Of a stretch of DNA of 64,000 nt, positions 44,901 through 55,706 are shown in pieces (positions within the stretch are counted from its first letter, which is position 1; each line of letters opens with the position of its first letter). The translations under genes were made by a program, and so were the position numbers. Below the pieces are notes generated by a model that was given only the letters and a program-made list of their open reading frames with translations, was not told the origin of the DNA and did no database searches. Source of the DNA: Phyto melanocephala (Eukaryota; Arthropoda; Insecta; Diptera; Rhinophoridae); the NCBI GenBank assembly GCA_941918925.1, contig OW799236.1, positions 98,534,562 to 98,598,561 on the forward strand, written 5' to 3'.

Positions 44901-45797
44901 GTAGTAATAACAAGGTTCTTGCAAACTCATCACCTAACCATTTCGTTTATTTTAAAACCATCAAAAGCCTTTGCATACTTTCGGGGACATACACAGTCAC
45001 AAAGTGGGTTAATCACTAGCAACACTGTTGTCAACGGAAAACTATATTGTACCGTTTTAATATCGAAATTTTACAAAATAAACATTTACTGTAGCAACAT
45101 TTTGTCAACAAAATATTTAAATACTAATGCGCTGTTTTTAGAATGCAAACGATTACTTTGAGTGGACGTTTTGCTTGTAATTTGTTATTGTAACAGCACA
45201 TAAATAAAAAATTATATAATTTTATAGTTTTTAAATTGTATAATTGTATAACATGTACAAAAAATTAAAAAAAAAAATGTTGCAAATATAAAAAGATTCA
45301 CCTACATTAGGGAAAAAATAATACAAAATTTAACAATTTGATAAACGTACCGCCTATCAAATACATACATATGTATGTGTATGTATATTAAATTAAAAAT
45401 TATATATTAAATTAAATATTAATGAAATTTATTTTCCATTACGTTATACACAGGTAACTTCTACCGTACATACATACGTATGTATGGTATTTTTACGTTA
45501 AAATATTTTACATATTTTTTAAATTATGTATCAAAAATATCGGGCCAAGAACAGTCGTTCTTCATGCGCATTTGCATTCTTCATTTGTAATACAAAAATA
45601 GCTGAAAAATTTATTTCCACGTCGTGGAGACATTTTTGTTATCAGAAAACCAAAAAAAAACATTTTTTTTTGACACGCGTTGTGGAGACATACATATTTT
45701 TGACAAAAAAAACACAAACAAAAAATGTTTCTTGACAAAAAAAAACTCTAAAAATTTAAATATTTTTTTGTTTATAAATTGATAATTCAAACTTTAT
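44901..45797. other. A+T-rich spacer
   Basis: ACAT/ATGT microsatellites at about 45361-45390 and 45465-45490. A 69-codon frame at 45526-45735 contains a direct repeat of GTCGTGGAGACAT / GTTGTGGAGACAT, with no domain recognised. Confidence 0.45.
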
Positions 45798-46170
45798 AAG
45801 GGGTGTTTTAATAGTGGTAAATAATTTTTAATGAAATAAAACAAAGATGAATTTTTTCAATTGTTATGTAATTTACTTTATTCAAAAGATAATCTTCTGG
45901 CCTTAATAATTAAATATGACTTTTTTTCATATGATCGCCATGGTTGGTTCTGGAGGTTCATTATTCGATGATTTTTTTTTAACATTTGTGGCCGTATATC
46001 TGCAATAATGCGACGAATGTTATCCTTCAAGTGGTCAACCGTTTAGGGCTTATCGGCTTAGACTAGCGACTTCACATATTCCTACAGAAAATAGTCTAAC
46101 AAAATGCCTGTTGTTTTTTTATTGTGTTCGTTGTAGTTATGCAGCCACCTAATGGATTCGCCTTCAACTA
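45798..46170 (-). pseudogene. Mariner-like transposase C-terminal relic
   Basis: On the minus strand, from about 46130, the frame reads LLDYFL.EYVKSLV, ADKP.TVDHLKDNIRRIIAD and IRPQMLKKNHRIMN, the end of the catalytic core (DYFLWGYVKSLVYADKP) and C-terminal helices of insect mariner-like transposases. Stops replace Trp and Tyr codons. AGGGGTGTTTTAATAGTGGT at 45799 looks like the 3' TIR. The 5' part is missing. Confidence 0.8.
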
Positions 46171-46952
46171 AACATTAAAAAAAACTGAAAATCATAATTT
46201 TACTTGTAATAAAATAATAGCGGTCATACATCTAAAATAATTTTGTTATAAACTGAACATATTTTAATACAGTTGTAGACAAAATAATTAAAAGTCCATT
46301 AACTAAAAAATACCTTAACTGGCATGTTTTTAATTCCAAGTTCAAAGTGTAAATGTGTTAACAAATATATGTCGTTGATCGCAAGAAAAAGGGCTTAAAT
46401 TTTATAGAAGGCAAAAACGTAAAAGAAATATTATTATCATAATCTAACTTATTTTATAAAATTGCTTGTAAGGCTCGGTTTTTTCGATAATATTGCCATC
46501 AATTTTTGTGAAATGTATGGAAATCACTGTAAAACCCAATTTCGTAATACAAATACGAATTAGGCCCTTTCTACTTGCGACCATCGATATGCATAAACAT
46601 GTTATTCTTTTTTGTCTGTATGTACATGTTGTTCAATAATATAATTAAAATTTTGAAATGTTGCTTATAGTTCAAATTGCTTAAATTAATGTTGCAAAGT
46701 TTTATTCAGGAAATAAATTTAATAAAAAAATTTTGTAAATTTTAAGCCAATCATAAGAGATGTATGTATGTTGTTAGAAATTATACAAAACAAACTCAAG
46801 ACAAAACAAGTAAGAGGCTACATTCGGCCGTGCCGAATCTGATAATTTTTATCAATATCAAGTACATAGGCTGATCACATCGTAGCTTAGCTTAGAACAT
46901 ATGTAGATGCCCAAAAATATTTTGCAGCTGCAATGGTGAGAGAAGTTTAAAG
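46171..46952. other. A+T-rich spacer with a family edge at 46803-46850
   Basis: ACAAGTAAGAGGCTACATTC / GGCCGTGCCGAATCTGATAA is the 5' edge of a TATACCC family repeat. It continues only to about 46900 (AGCTTAGCTTAGAACATATG, as in D5). Nothing else is recognised. Confidence 0.5.
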
Positions 46953-47265
46953 TACAGTGCTATGAAAAAGTAGGCTCACAAAAATTAGTTTTGGTTTTTT
47001 AAAATTTCAAATAATGCAGTTCACACTGAATTTGCTATTTTTTAGTTAAAAGAAAAAATTAACTTAAAGATTTCCATTAAAATTTAATACAAAAAATTGT
47101 TTTGGGTGTAAAAATCTAATGAAAATGCAGTAAACACTGACTTACTCATTTTTTTACCTGTCAAAATGGAATAAATAAATTTTGCAAATTTAAATTTGAC
47201 TTTTTAAAAATTTAATTATTTTTTTAATTCCATCATAAATTTTTTTACGCACTGTGTTTCAATAA
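46953..47265. mobile_element. Possible Tc1-type MITE with CAGTGC ends
   Basis: TACAGTGCTATGAAAAAGTA (about 46952) and TTTTTTACGCACTGTGTTTC (about 47245) offer short inverted ends, CAGTGC..AAAAA. The left motif is of a kind common to Tc1-like TIRs. The interior is A+T-rich with ATTTAAATTT-like runs. TIR pairing is short, so the assignment is weak. Confidence 0.35.
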
Positions 47266-47439
47266 ATATCCACACAGTTGCTAAACATGTGTACTCGTCG
47301 CTGTTTCATGGACGACTACATTAGGGAGCATACAAATCACTGTTGGCAAAAGTGGCACAATCGTGCCATTTTTGGCACTATTAGTTGTTTAATGGCACCA
47401 TGGCACGCTCAATCAAATTTTGGCACTTTTTCAAAGATA

Positions 47440-47900
47440 TGCTATAAAAAAGTGTAGCTTCGGCTATGTGGCACGTAGCGCCGTCCTGTTGAAACCAAAT
47501 GTTGCCAATATCCTCCTCTAAAATTTTTGTGAACAAAAATTCGTTCAACATGGCCCAATAACGATCGCCATTGACTACGGCCACTCTTTGATCATTTTCG
47601 AAGAAAAATGGCCCAATTATGCCTCTGGACCAAAATCCGCACCAAACAGTGACTCGTTTTGGGTGTATAGGCTTTTCAATGTATGCGTGCGGGTTTTCTG
47701 TGCCCCAAATGCGACAATTTTGCTTGTTTACATACCCGCCAAGATCAAAATGAGCTTCATCTGAAAATGTCGTAATATTCCCCAGCGTTGTTCAAGCGTA
47801 TACACAACCATAACTAATTATCTGTCAAATCAATCATGAGCTAAGTGTTACCATTCACGTAATAAGCACTAGTTGAAAAAAAACGTTAGATGGCGGACCC
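47440..47900 (-). pseudogene. Internally deleted mariner-like element, copy 1
   Basis: Read on the minus strand from TIR GGGTCCGCCATCTAACG (near 47900): an N-terminal scrap VVYTLEQRWGILR, then EAHFDLGGYVNKQNCRI, WGTENPHAYIEKPIHPKRV, TVWCGFWSRGIIGPFFFE, VAVVNGDRYWAMLNEFLFTK and NIWFQQDGATCHIAEATLF. The helix-turn-helix part and the C-terminal catalytic part are both missing. The deletions match those of copy 2 (56654-57167). The right end relative to the plus strand keeps its TIR next to TA; the other end is lost at about 47440. Confidence 0.88.
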
Positions 47901-48090
47901 TATATGCATATATTTTTTATTAAAAAGAGAAATATGATTTTTCTTCCGGTTGTAAATACTACTAAAAACAGCAACAATGACACAAAATCCCCTTTCTGAA
48001 AGTATTAGTTCAAAATTAATGACATCCTACATGTTCAGGGTGAATTTAATAGATGACTGCATAGGAAGATAATTTTTAACTCTGATTTTG

Positions 48091-48240
48091 ATACCCACCA
48101 CCAAAAAAAATGGTGGGGTTTTATTTATTTCATCATTCCGTTTGTAACACATCGAAATATCCATTTTAGACCCCATATAGTATATATTTTCTAAGTCAGG
48201 GCTTAATTTTATGACGATCTAGCTATGTCCATTTGTTTCT
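48091..48240 (-). repeat. C-type TATACCC repeat fragment (C5)
   Basis: ATACCCACCACC..AAAAATGGTGGGG hairpin, CATTCCGTTTGTAACACATC, GACCCCATATAGTATATATT and ACGATCTAGCTATGTCCATT follow the C order and then stop. It sits inside the hAT element 47338-48539. Confidence 0.8.
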
Positions 48241-48589
48241 CATTTTCAAAAAATTACATATTAAATACATACATATATATATGTATGTATCTATTCAATA
48301 TATAATAATATTTATATAAAATTTATCTGTATAAATTTTTTAAATATTGAAGACTGAAATTTCTTTTATGTATGTATATAATCAATTCGCCTTAATAAAA
48401 TGTATTGATAAAAAAACTGAATAAATGGATTTTTTTAAGTAGACATGTGTATATATTTGTTATGGCACTTTTTGATATATTTTGGCACTTTCTAGCTAAA
48501 ATTTTAGCACAAGACTGAAATTCTCAAATACCATCACTGATACAAATAAAAGAGGTGGGGTTAAAAACAATTGTTTGATGAAATGGGCA

Positions 48590-49110
48590 CCTATTTTATA
48601 TGCTATTTTGCAAAGCCATAATAACTATTCTTGACCCATATATCCGTCGTTTTATTTCGGAAGCCATCTTGGATTTTAACTTTTTTATTGTTTACTGTAT
48701 TCTACAGGCCAAGTCCTTTTGTTTGATTGCAGTATTGAAGGGGTGGAAGTGGGTAAATTTAATGACTGTTTTTTACCCCATTTTGTAGTGGCGGATATCT
48801 TGGATTTAACATTTTTTAATGTCCTATATTCTGTTCTTAAAGACCTTTCTTTTGATACCCATATGATTTTAATAGCGATTCATTCCCGGATATTTGCATT
48901 AGATTGATACCACATATAGATCTGAGTAACATGTGGAGACTTCTAAAAGTTGATTTTAACCAACAAACGGACAGACTGCCAATCGACTTCCCTCGTTATA
49001 AGCTTTCAGAAAATATGTATATACTTAATGTGGTTGGAAATGAATATTGTAGAAACTACAAACAGAATGACAAAGCTATATATACCGTTGTGCACCACAG
49101 GTGAAGGGCA
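48590..49110 (+). repeat. D-type repeat, 3' part
   Basis: AGCCATCTTGGATTTTAAC, a GATATCTTGGATTTAAC block, ACCAACAAACGGACAGACTG and the end GTGCACCACAGGTGAAGGGC / ATAATT mark the 3' half of a D copy. The 5' TTCGGC edge is missing. Four short frames here are shadows. Confidence 0.75.
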
Positions 49111-49301
49111 TAATTATGCAATTAAATTAAAGCCCTTTAAAATAATTTTAAACAGAGAGTACAACTTGTTTCTATGTGTAAACTATTTTATATGAATGAC
49201 TGGCCATGGTGTAATTACATAAGGTGATAGCATAAGGGAGAGCATCTTTTGTCTCTCTTTTCTAAATACGAAGTTTAAAAATTCTTGGCACTAAAATTTT
49301 T

Positions 49302-50063
49302 TTTATACCCTTCACACAGTGAAAAAGGTATATTAGGTTTGTCATTCCGTCTGAAATTTCTACAATTTTCATTTCCGACCCCATAAGTATATATTTTCTG
49401 AAAGCTTATGAATAGGGGAGTCGATTAAGCTGTCAGTCTGTCCGTCTGTATGTTGAAATCAACTTTTTGAAGCCCCCCGAAATCGCTTGGACCAGGGTGA
49501 CGTATTAAAATATCAGAAATATCCGGGAGTAGATCGGTATTGAAAATCAGAAACATCGGTTCATAAACAACTGAGATATGAGCAAAAACCCACGACCACC
49601 TAGATTTTTTTAACAAAAACAACATTACAACAACAACATACATACATACAAACGTGTATACTGGTTAGAGAAAACGTGGGATCGAATCCCAGCTGAGTCA
49701 AAAAAAAATTTTTGTTTAATTTTTTAAAATTTTTTTTTTATTTTTTTTAATTTAATATATTATTTATATTTTTATTTTTTTTTAATTTAATATATTATTT
49801 ATATTTTTATTTTTTTTTAATTTTTTTTTTAATTTTTTTTTTAATTTTTTTTTTAAATTTTTTTTAAATTTTTTTTTTTTAACATACATACGTAAATTTT
49901 TGTTTTTACAATGGGATGTTTTTATATATGTATGTTTTTTATATATGTATGTACGTATTTCATATGAGATGAATGGTGACACAAACTACTGTTATTGCAT
50001 GACTACACGTTGTGAAGGGTATATAAGGTTCGGCATGTCCGAATATAGCACTCTTACTTGTTT
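49302..50063 (-). mobile_element. B-type TATACCC repeat, complete copy (B2)
   Basis: Starts TTATACCCTTCACACAGTG and ends GGTTCGGCATGTCCGAATAT / AGCACTCTTACTTGTTTT. It shares AAGCCCCCCGAAATCGCTTG / GACC with B1 (AAGCCCCCCGACATAGGTTG) and has the box GGGATCGAATCCCAGCTGAG beside CGACCACCTAG, the B arrangement. The core holds two copies of TTTAATATATTATTTATATT (about 49751 and 49785). Confidence 0.88.
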
Positions 50064-50071
50064 TATATATG

Positions 50072-50246
50072 GAGTTTGACAAACATTTAGACACAAAAAA
50101 ATAATCTGTTGGGCTGGCACCGCCACCTGTATAAGTGTACGCTGTGACTGGCTTTAATTGCCCAGCTGATGATTTTCATTTTGTGTATTAATAACTAGTT
50201 GTTAGGCTCTGCATCAGTAACATTTAATTAATGGTCTGTCAAACTC
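50072..50246. mobile_element. Small MITE with GAGTTTGACA ends
   Basis: TATATATGGAGTTTGACA and TGTCAAACTCTATATAT are inverted ends around about 175 bp of less A+T-rich, non-coding sequence. It abuts the end of B2. Short TIRs make this a moderate call. Confidence 0.5.
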
Positions 50247-51058
50247 TATATATTTAAAAATAAATAACTTTTATGCAGTGTTGTTATGGGTATTATTATA
50301 AATGAAAACACCATCGCAAAGTTAATATTTTGATAAATTAAAAATGAATTAAATGAACAAATACATAAGTTAATCAAAAACATAACTAATAAATTAAAAA
50401 AATAAATTATTTAAGAATAATTGTTGGTAATATTAAAAACAATAAGCATATCTACTACTCTAAATTATGATTATAATTTTGGATGGAAATTACTTGAGAT
50501 AAACAGTTTTAGAAAACAATAGTTATAAATGACTTATAAAAGAGTAGCAAACTACCACAATCGATATCGGTCAAAAATAAAAAAAAAATTTATTAAAATC
50601 TCTATGCTAAAAGCAAAGACTTGCACATTATAAGAGAATTTCGATCCATATTAAATGCAGTAATTTGCCTCCAGGCATATCAACAATGAAATTATGTTTT
50701 GATTCAATACTATTTTATGTTTACAAGTTCTCACCATTTATTTTCTAAACTCTATGATACACCGTATTGCTTTAGACGCCATCTTGAATTTGATACTCGT
50801 TTATTTTGTACTGTATTAATTTCTGTCATTTTGTGTTGTTAGCCAGCTTGGATTTTCAATATATTTTTTCATTCTTTTTCCTTTTCTTTGAAATAATACC
50901 CATATTGATATCAAATATTTTATATCTATATTCATAGATAAAAATTAGACGGTCCATCATGTAATCGCATCATGTAATCGCATCATGTAAGAACGGCTGA
51001 AACGATTTGACAAATTTTTTTATTACAATTTAAAATTTTCAGCAGATAATTTGTAAAG
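50247..51058. other. A+T-rich spacer with a D-repeat scrap
   Basis: ACGCCATCTTGAATTTGATA and TTAGCCAGCTTGGATTTTCA at about 50775-50870 are D-type blocks. CATGTAATCGCAT is repeated at about 50960 and 50973. Nothing else is recognised. Confidence 0.5.
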
Positions 51059-52190
51059 AAACAAGTAAAAACACTATATTCGGCTGTGCCGAATTTTTTA
51101 CACCCTCCACCAATTATGTGTACTTTTATGGCACAGAATTTATTATTTTGTTATTAACAGTAATCGCTATGGAAAAATCTTTTTATACTAAAATATTACT
51201 TTCTTTGTTTAACTTCAATATGCTAGTAAAATATTTTCGTAAATTTAGTCTTGCAATGAAAGTTGGCATGAAAGTAAAATATTTTCGTAAATTCAGTCCT
51301 GCAATGAAAGTTGGCATGAAAGTAGGCGTGTCAATGTATTTTCTGAGAATAAATTCAACTTTTGGGGGTTGAAATAGGCGTGTCAATATATGTAGTTTCT
51401 GCTAATAAATACAACTGAGATATTTCAATAAAAACCTTTATTCTTTAAAAAAACTTTGCCCATAAATAAATATATAAATTTAAAATAAAGCGTTATATGG
51501 GAGGTATGCGTTTAAGTAGGCGTGTCAAAATAGTTTCTGCTAACAAATTCAACTTAGGTATTTCAACAGAAAACTATTTTTCTAAAATCTTTATTCATAG
51601 AGAAATTATATGAATTTAAGGTAAAGCGTTTCATGGGAGGTAGGCGTGTCACCTTAATTTTCGTTAGTGCAAAACCTTTGAACAAAAAGTAATGTTTGCA
51701 AAATTCCAGAATCGTATATCTAATTTTGTCAGCTGTGTGGTAAAAAAGTTCGTACATTTTGATCTATAACTTCTTTCGTAAGATATTTTTTTTTATTCAG
51801 GAAATATACTTTCTAAATTTCATCGCTCTACGTCAAGGCGTTTAGGCATAATTGCATTTTATTCGATGTTGGAAGGACATGTTTTTTACCTCTAGCACTA
51901 CGAGCTATAACTCTTTTCCTAATTTCCGATTTAGCCCATTTTCAATACCAAACAAACCATGTGTATAAGAAATATTCTGGCAAAATTTGAGCCCCCTAGC
52001 CTTTTCGGTGCGACCTCTATCGTGCTTTTAACAGACGGACAGACGGATGGTCATAGCTAGATCATCATAAAATAACACCAGGACTCAGAAAATATATACT
52101 TTATGGGGTCTTAATTGGATATTTCGATATGTTACAAACGAAAAGACCAAATAAATACCCCCAAATAATTTTTTTCGTGGTGGGTATTAA
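51059..52190 (+). mobile_element. C-type TATACCC repeat, complete copy in + orientation (C6)
   Basis: Starts AACAAGTAAAAACACTATAT / TCGGCTGTGCCGAAT and ends TTTTTTTCGTGGTGGGTATT / AAAA. Inside, 30-bp repeats of TAAAATATTTTCGTAAATT with AGTTGGCATGAAAGT occur twice (51225-51325), then diverged inner units with AGGTAGGCGTGTCACCTTAA, and ACAGACGGACAGACGGATGG with CTTTATGGGGTC. Frames at 51118-51386 are shadows. Confidence 0.82.
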
Positions 52191-53224
52191 AATTAAAGCG
52201 AACAGCTTTTTCCATTATTTTTGTCTATATTCTTAAGGCAAGTTTTCGTAAAAAGAAACTAAGTACGTTATTTCCGAAATAACAATCAACAAAAAAAAAA
52301 AACATCAATAACTTCTATTTCTGTCAATGATTTTTGCAGTATATTTTTTTGCAATTTTTTACAAACAAATACTTTTATAATAATAATATTAATATTATGT
52401 TGACTACTGCGTCAAATTTTAAATGTATGTACATACAAACAACAGTTCCGAAAGATTGATGGTTGTCAGCAAAAAATTTAAATGCAAGTTTAAGGCGCAT
52501 ATTCCTTACGTTTTTGTATTTTGCAGTATGTGATAAATTGCACCTGAATTGAATATTTAATTGTTTTCTTTTACTGGTATCATGTAGTGCTGACAAAGTA
52601 ATGAGTAATTGGGTAATTGGGTAACGAGTATCGAGTAATTGCACTTTTTTATGTACTCAACACTATAAATAAGTTACTTGATACTTCCAGAACTGTAATT
52701 TTTGTTAAATAATTGAAGCAAACATTTAACGGCTATACGAGTATACAAATGCAACCCTGTAGGTGTAATATCTGTACGGAAGTTTACAAAAATAAACTAG
52801 AAATTGTTAAAGGGCTTATTCAAATTAAAATTACAATTATTATTATTTTTTTTAATTAATTTTATTATACTTATGTAATTTGTAAAAGAAAATTTTTTAA
52901 CGTCGCTGATCCGACGTGATCAGTTATGTGACATTTTTTTAATTTTTTTATTGCTCAATTTCAAACCTTTCGTGGTTATAATACATCTTTATATCAAACC
53001 GTTTAAATATATCGTAATTGGTTCACAAATAAATAGCCGGTATTGTTAAGTTTAATACTTTAAAGTAACAAAATGAAATGCTTTTTTTGGTCATCAAAAA
53101 ACATTACCGAATTTGTTAGAGTAACGTCGATGTAAATTAATTATATATAAATATTAAATAAAAAGTATTGATTAGCATCGATAAGTAGTGGATAATGAAA
53201 AGTAGTAGAATTGTCCAGCACCAA
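52191..53224. other. A+T-rich sequence without recognised genes
   Basis: GAGTAATTGGGTAATTGGGTAACGAG-type short direct repeats lie at about 52600-52640. The 89-codon minus-strand frame at 52375-52644 has no domain that I recognise. Confidence 0.45.
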
Positions 53225-53311
53225 CCCAGTTGGCAAAATGTCATAAACGCAAATGTCATTAACGATGTCTTCAGGACATTTTAGAATTTGTCGTCCATAA
53301 AATATTGATAA

Positions 53312-53610
53312 GGACAACTTAAGTAACAAAAACGTGTATTTTGTCGTGTTTAAAATCGTATTTACGACTTTTTAGAAGACATTTTCTTAAATTTGTCTTG
53401 AATAAGACTTTGTTATGGACAACATAAGCGACCATTCCATGCACTTTGTCGTTTTTCGAACCATTCTGACGACAAAATTCATGTAATTGTCGCTTATCTT
53501 GTCTTGAATAATACTTTATTGAGGACAACTTAAGCGACCATTGCATGCATTTTGTCGTATTTAAAACCACATTTACGACAAAATGCATGCAATTGTCGCT
53601 TATATTGTCC
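53312..53610. repeat. Left subterminal array of ~105-bp units with internal palindromes
   Basis: GACAACTTAAGTAACAAAAA (53312), GACAACATAAGCGACCATTC (53418) and GACAACTTAAGCGACCATTG (53523) start successive units. In unit 3 AGCGACCATTGCATGCATTT / TGTCGT pairs with ACGACAAAATGCATGCAATT / GTCGCT to make a hairpin; unit 2 has a weaker one. Confidence 0.88.
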
Positions 53611-53950
53611 TCATTAAAGAATTAATAAATATTTAAAAAAAAATATTTTAAAAAAAATATTTAAATTCTTGCTGTTTAGAGAGAGAGAAAAACAAAAGTT
53701 GAGAGACAATATCTCAAATTTGATTCAACTATTTTCTAAGTTCTCGTTTATGCTTGGTGTTGAAAAAAAAAATAAAAATAACGGGGCAATAACGACAAAA
53801 GAAAAAAAAAAACAACAAACATAAACAATTGTAAAATTATTCAGTTGAATCTTAACAGTGCGGGTGAAAGGTCGCGGTTTTAATTGTTATTGTGTTATTT
53901 AATTGTGATTTTTTTGTTTATACTGTGCTGATTGGTAAGTAATATTTAAA

Positions 53951-54831
53951 ATGTCACAATCAAGATCATTTTGTAGAGAATTCGCACGCACAAAGCGAAC
54001 TTTTTTTAAAAGAATTAATAAAGTTGGTGAAACACCAAATAACAGTCTTCCTACTGAAAATTTAGTGGAAGAAAGCCAGTCTTTTGATAATACAATCAAA
54101 AACGTTGTTGAAATAAGTCTTGATTTAAATGTGGAAAATGTGGAAAATAGCGTTCCGCAGAAATCGGATTTAGCAACACAGCTAAGAGATGTGTTTTTAT
54201 TATTGTTATAACAACAAAACACGTGTAAAATTCTCGTTCAAGTGTGTTGTTCGCCTTATGAAAACTAGCACTAATTCCAAATGTGCAACCCAAATTTTTA
54301 CATCACGTCCGGATTTCCAATTGGAAAAGGTGTAGACCAATATACTTTATGGGTATCTGATGGAGGCATAAAAATTAAGGTCGCACATTTGAAAACATTA
54401 CTGCAAACACTCCTTTTTACATTCCTTTCTTATATATTTCAGATTGCGGTAATGAAACGCGTGTTATCAGGTGAATTGCAAAATTTAGATCGCATATTTG
54501 ATAAAAATACTATTATAATTACTTACAACTACGATGGCGTTAGAGGCAAAAAAAGACTGAATAAATACGAAAATATAATTAATGCTCTTTATGGTAAGTA
54601 AATATAAAAAACAAAATACATCAAAAGTGTGAAACAAATTAAAAATAGGAAATATCTTGTTTTATTATAGAATCCACCAAAAAGGAAGGAAAAACTTTCA
54701 AAGAATTCGTAAAACAACTGCGTTCAACATTGCATCGATTTAAAAATACTATAAATAGAGCAAAATACAGAAAGGAAAAAAAGAAAAGTTTGGACAATGA
54801 AGAAGATAAAGAAAATACCGAAAATAATTAA
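53951..54831 (+). pseudogene. Spliced transposon-carried ORF, DUF4806-like C-terminus (tentative)
   Basis: An ATG at 53951 opens MSQSRSFCREFARTKRTFFK and continues to SDLATQLRD at about 54187. There the frame shifts and coding character goes on as NNKTRVKFSFKCVVRLMKTS (about 54210-54270). A canonical acceptor, CTTTCTTATATATTTCAG (to 54442), starts an exon encoding IAVMKRVLSGELQNLDRIFD and YNYDGVRGKKRLNKYENIIN; it ends TATG|GTAAGT at 54593. A 77-bp intron ends at TTATTATAG (54670). The last exon joins in frame as ESTKKEGKTFKEFVKQLR, with a basic, charged tail and a stop at 54829-54831. The last two exons look intact; the 5' part has at least one frameshift. The YNYDG..GKKRL..I.ALY pattern recalls DUF4806 proteins. 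That is memory, not a search. Confidence 0.6.
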
Positions 54832-55159
54832 ACTTTTGTTATTATAAATGTTTTTTAGATCTCAAAATTAATTTAAATTAATTTTTTAGTTTTCATTATT
54901 TTTTTAGTTTTTATTCTTAAAATGAATTTTTAAAAATGATTTTTTTTTTGGTTTTTAATTCCTTATTTTAATTTACTTATCTTTTAAATTTAGCATCTAT
55001 ATATGTATATTAAAAACACACAAAAGAAATTAAAAAATATAAATGAAATGAATTTTTAAAGTATAAGTTTAATTGTTATTTTTTAGGGGAAAAAATATTT
55101 TATTTAGAAAAAAAAAATCTTTCAATCGGCGATATCCACGAAGCCAATGTCGTTGATAG

Positions 55160-55345
55160 ATCGTTAATGACAATATGAGCGATATTGTCGCCAATATGAT
55201 CGTCAACGACATAATAAGCGATATTGTCGCCAATATGATCGTCAACGACATAATAAGCGATATTGACACCCATATATCTTCAACGACAGTGTCCCCCATA
55301 TGATCGTCAACGACATTATGAGCGATAATGTCGCTTTATTGTCGT
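55160..55345. repeat. Right subterminal array, GTCGTCAACGAC units
   Basis: ATGATCGTCAACGACATAAT / AAGCGATATTGTCGCCAAT repeats about every 42 bp from 55195 to 55330, with decayed units on both sides. It matches the left array only by GTCGT/ACGAC motifs. The 76-codon frame at 55069-55299 (-), with repeated ILATISLIMSLT, is a shadow of this array. Confidence 0.88.
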
Positions 55346-55706
55346 AAACGATTTTCCGGACACTTGTGTGAAAAAGTCGTCAACGATTTGCTTGTACGGT
55401 CGCCAACGCGTCGTCAAGGATTTTCTATGGTCGTACACGCGTCGTCAAGGATGTCTTCAAGACATGGCCAACTGGGAATATTATGCACTTGAATTTAACT
55501 CATTTGTATGCATTCAAAAACTGTTTTCCCTGACGGGAGTACATAGTTGAAATTTGTAGACGATTAAAGTATTTACACACACATTTACGTTTAATAAACA
55601 AAAATAAACGCGTTGTTAAAACACTTAGTGCTATATTATATTTGCAAAAATACTCACGTGTTTGCACTCACTAAATTTAAAAATTTTATATGTATACAGT
55701 TTTATA

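Larger units (their letters stand above)
47338..48539. mobile_element. hAT-like element with perfect 8-bp TSD, carrying two nested insertions
   Basis: Ends CACTGTTGGCAAAAGTGGCA (47338) and, inverted, CAGTGATGGTATTTGAGAAT (ending 48539) match the hAT pattern CAGTGNTGG. Both flanks are ATACAAAT (47330-47337 and 48540-48547). Subterminal GGCAC motifs occur on both sides (TGGCACAATCGTGCCATTTT; TTTGGCACTTTCTAGC). A mariner derivative (47440-47900) and a C-type fragment (48091-48240) lie inside. No hAT transposase is readable. Confidence 0.87.
53225..55476 (+). mobile_element. CCCAGTTGGC-ended element with subterminal repeats and a spliced ORF
   Basis: CCCAGTTGGC at 53225-53234 and GCCAACTGGG at 55467-55476 are perfect 10-bp inverted ends. 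Next to them, ATGTCTTCAGGACAT (left) and ATGTCTTCAAGACAT (right) are related palindromes. Long subterminal arrays follow on both sides (53312-53610; 55160-55345) built from GTCGT/ACGAC motifs. The centre encodes a small spliced protein (53951-54831) but no transposase, so it is probably a non-autonomous carrier or a relic missing its transposase. No target duplication is clear. A related end occurs at 30166-30191, so the family is repeated. Confidence 0.75.

Noticed and set aside
55069..55299. Repetitive hydrophobic peptide ILATISLIMSLT on the minus strand
   Set aside because: It is a reading of the GTCGTCAACGAC subterminal DNA array in one frame, not a gene.
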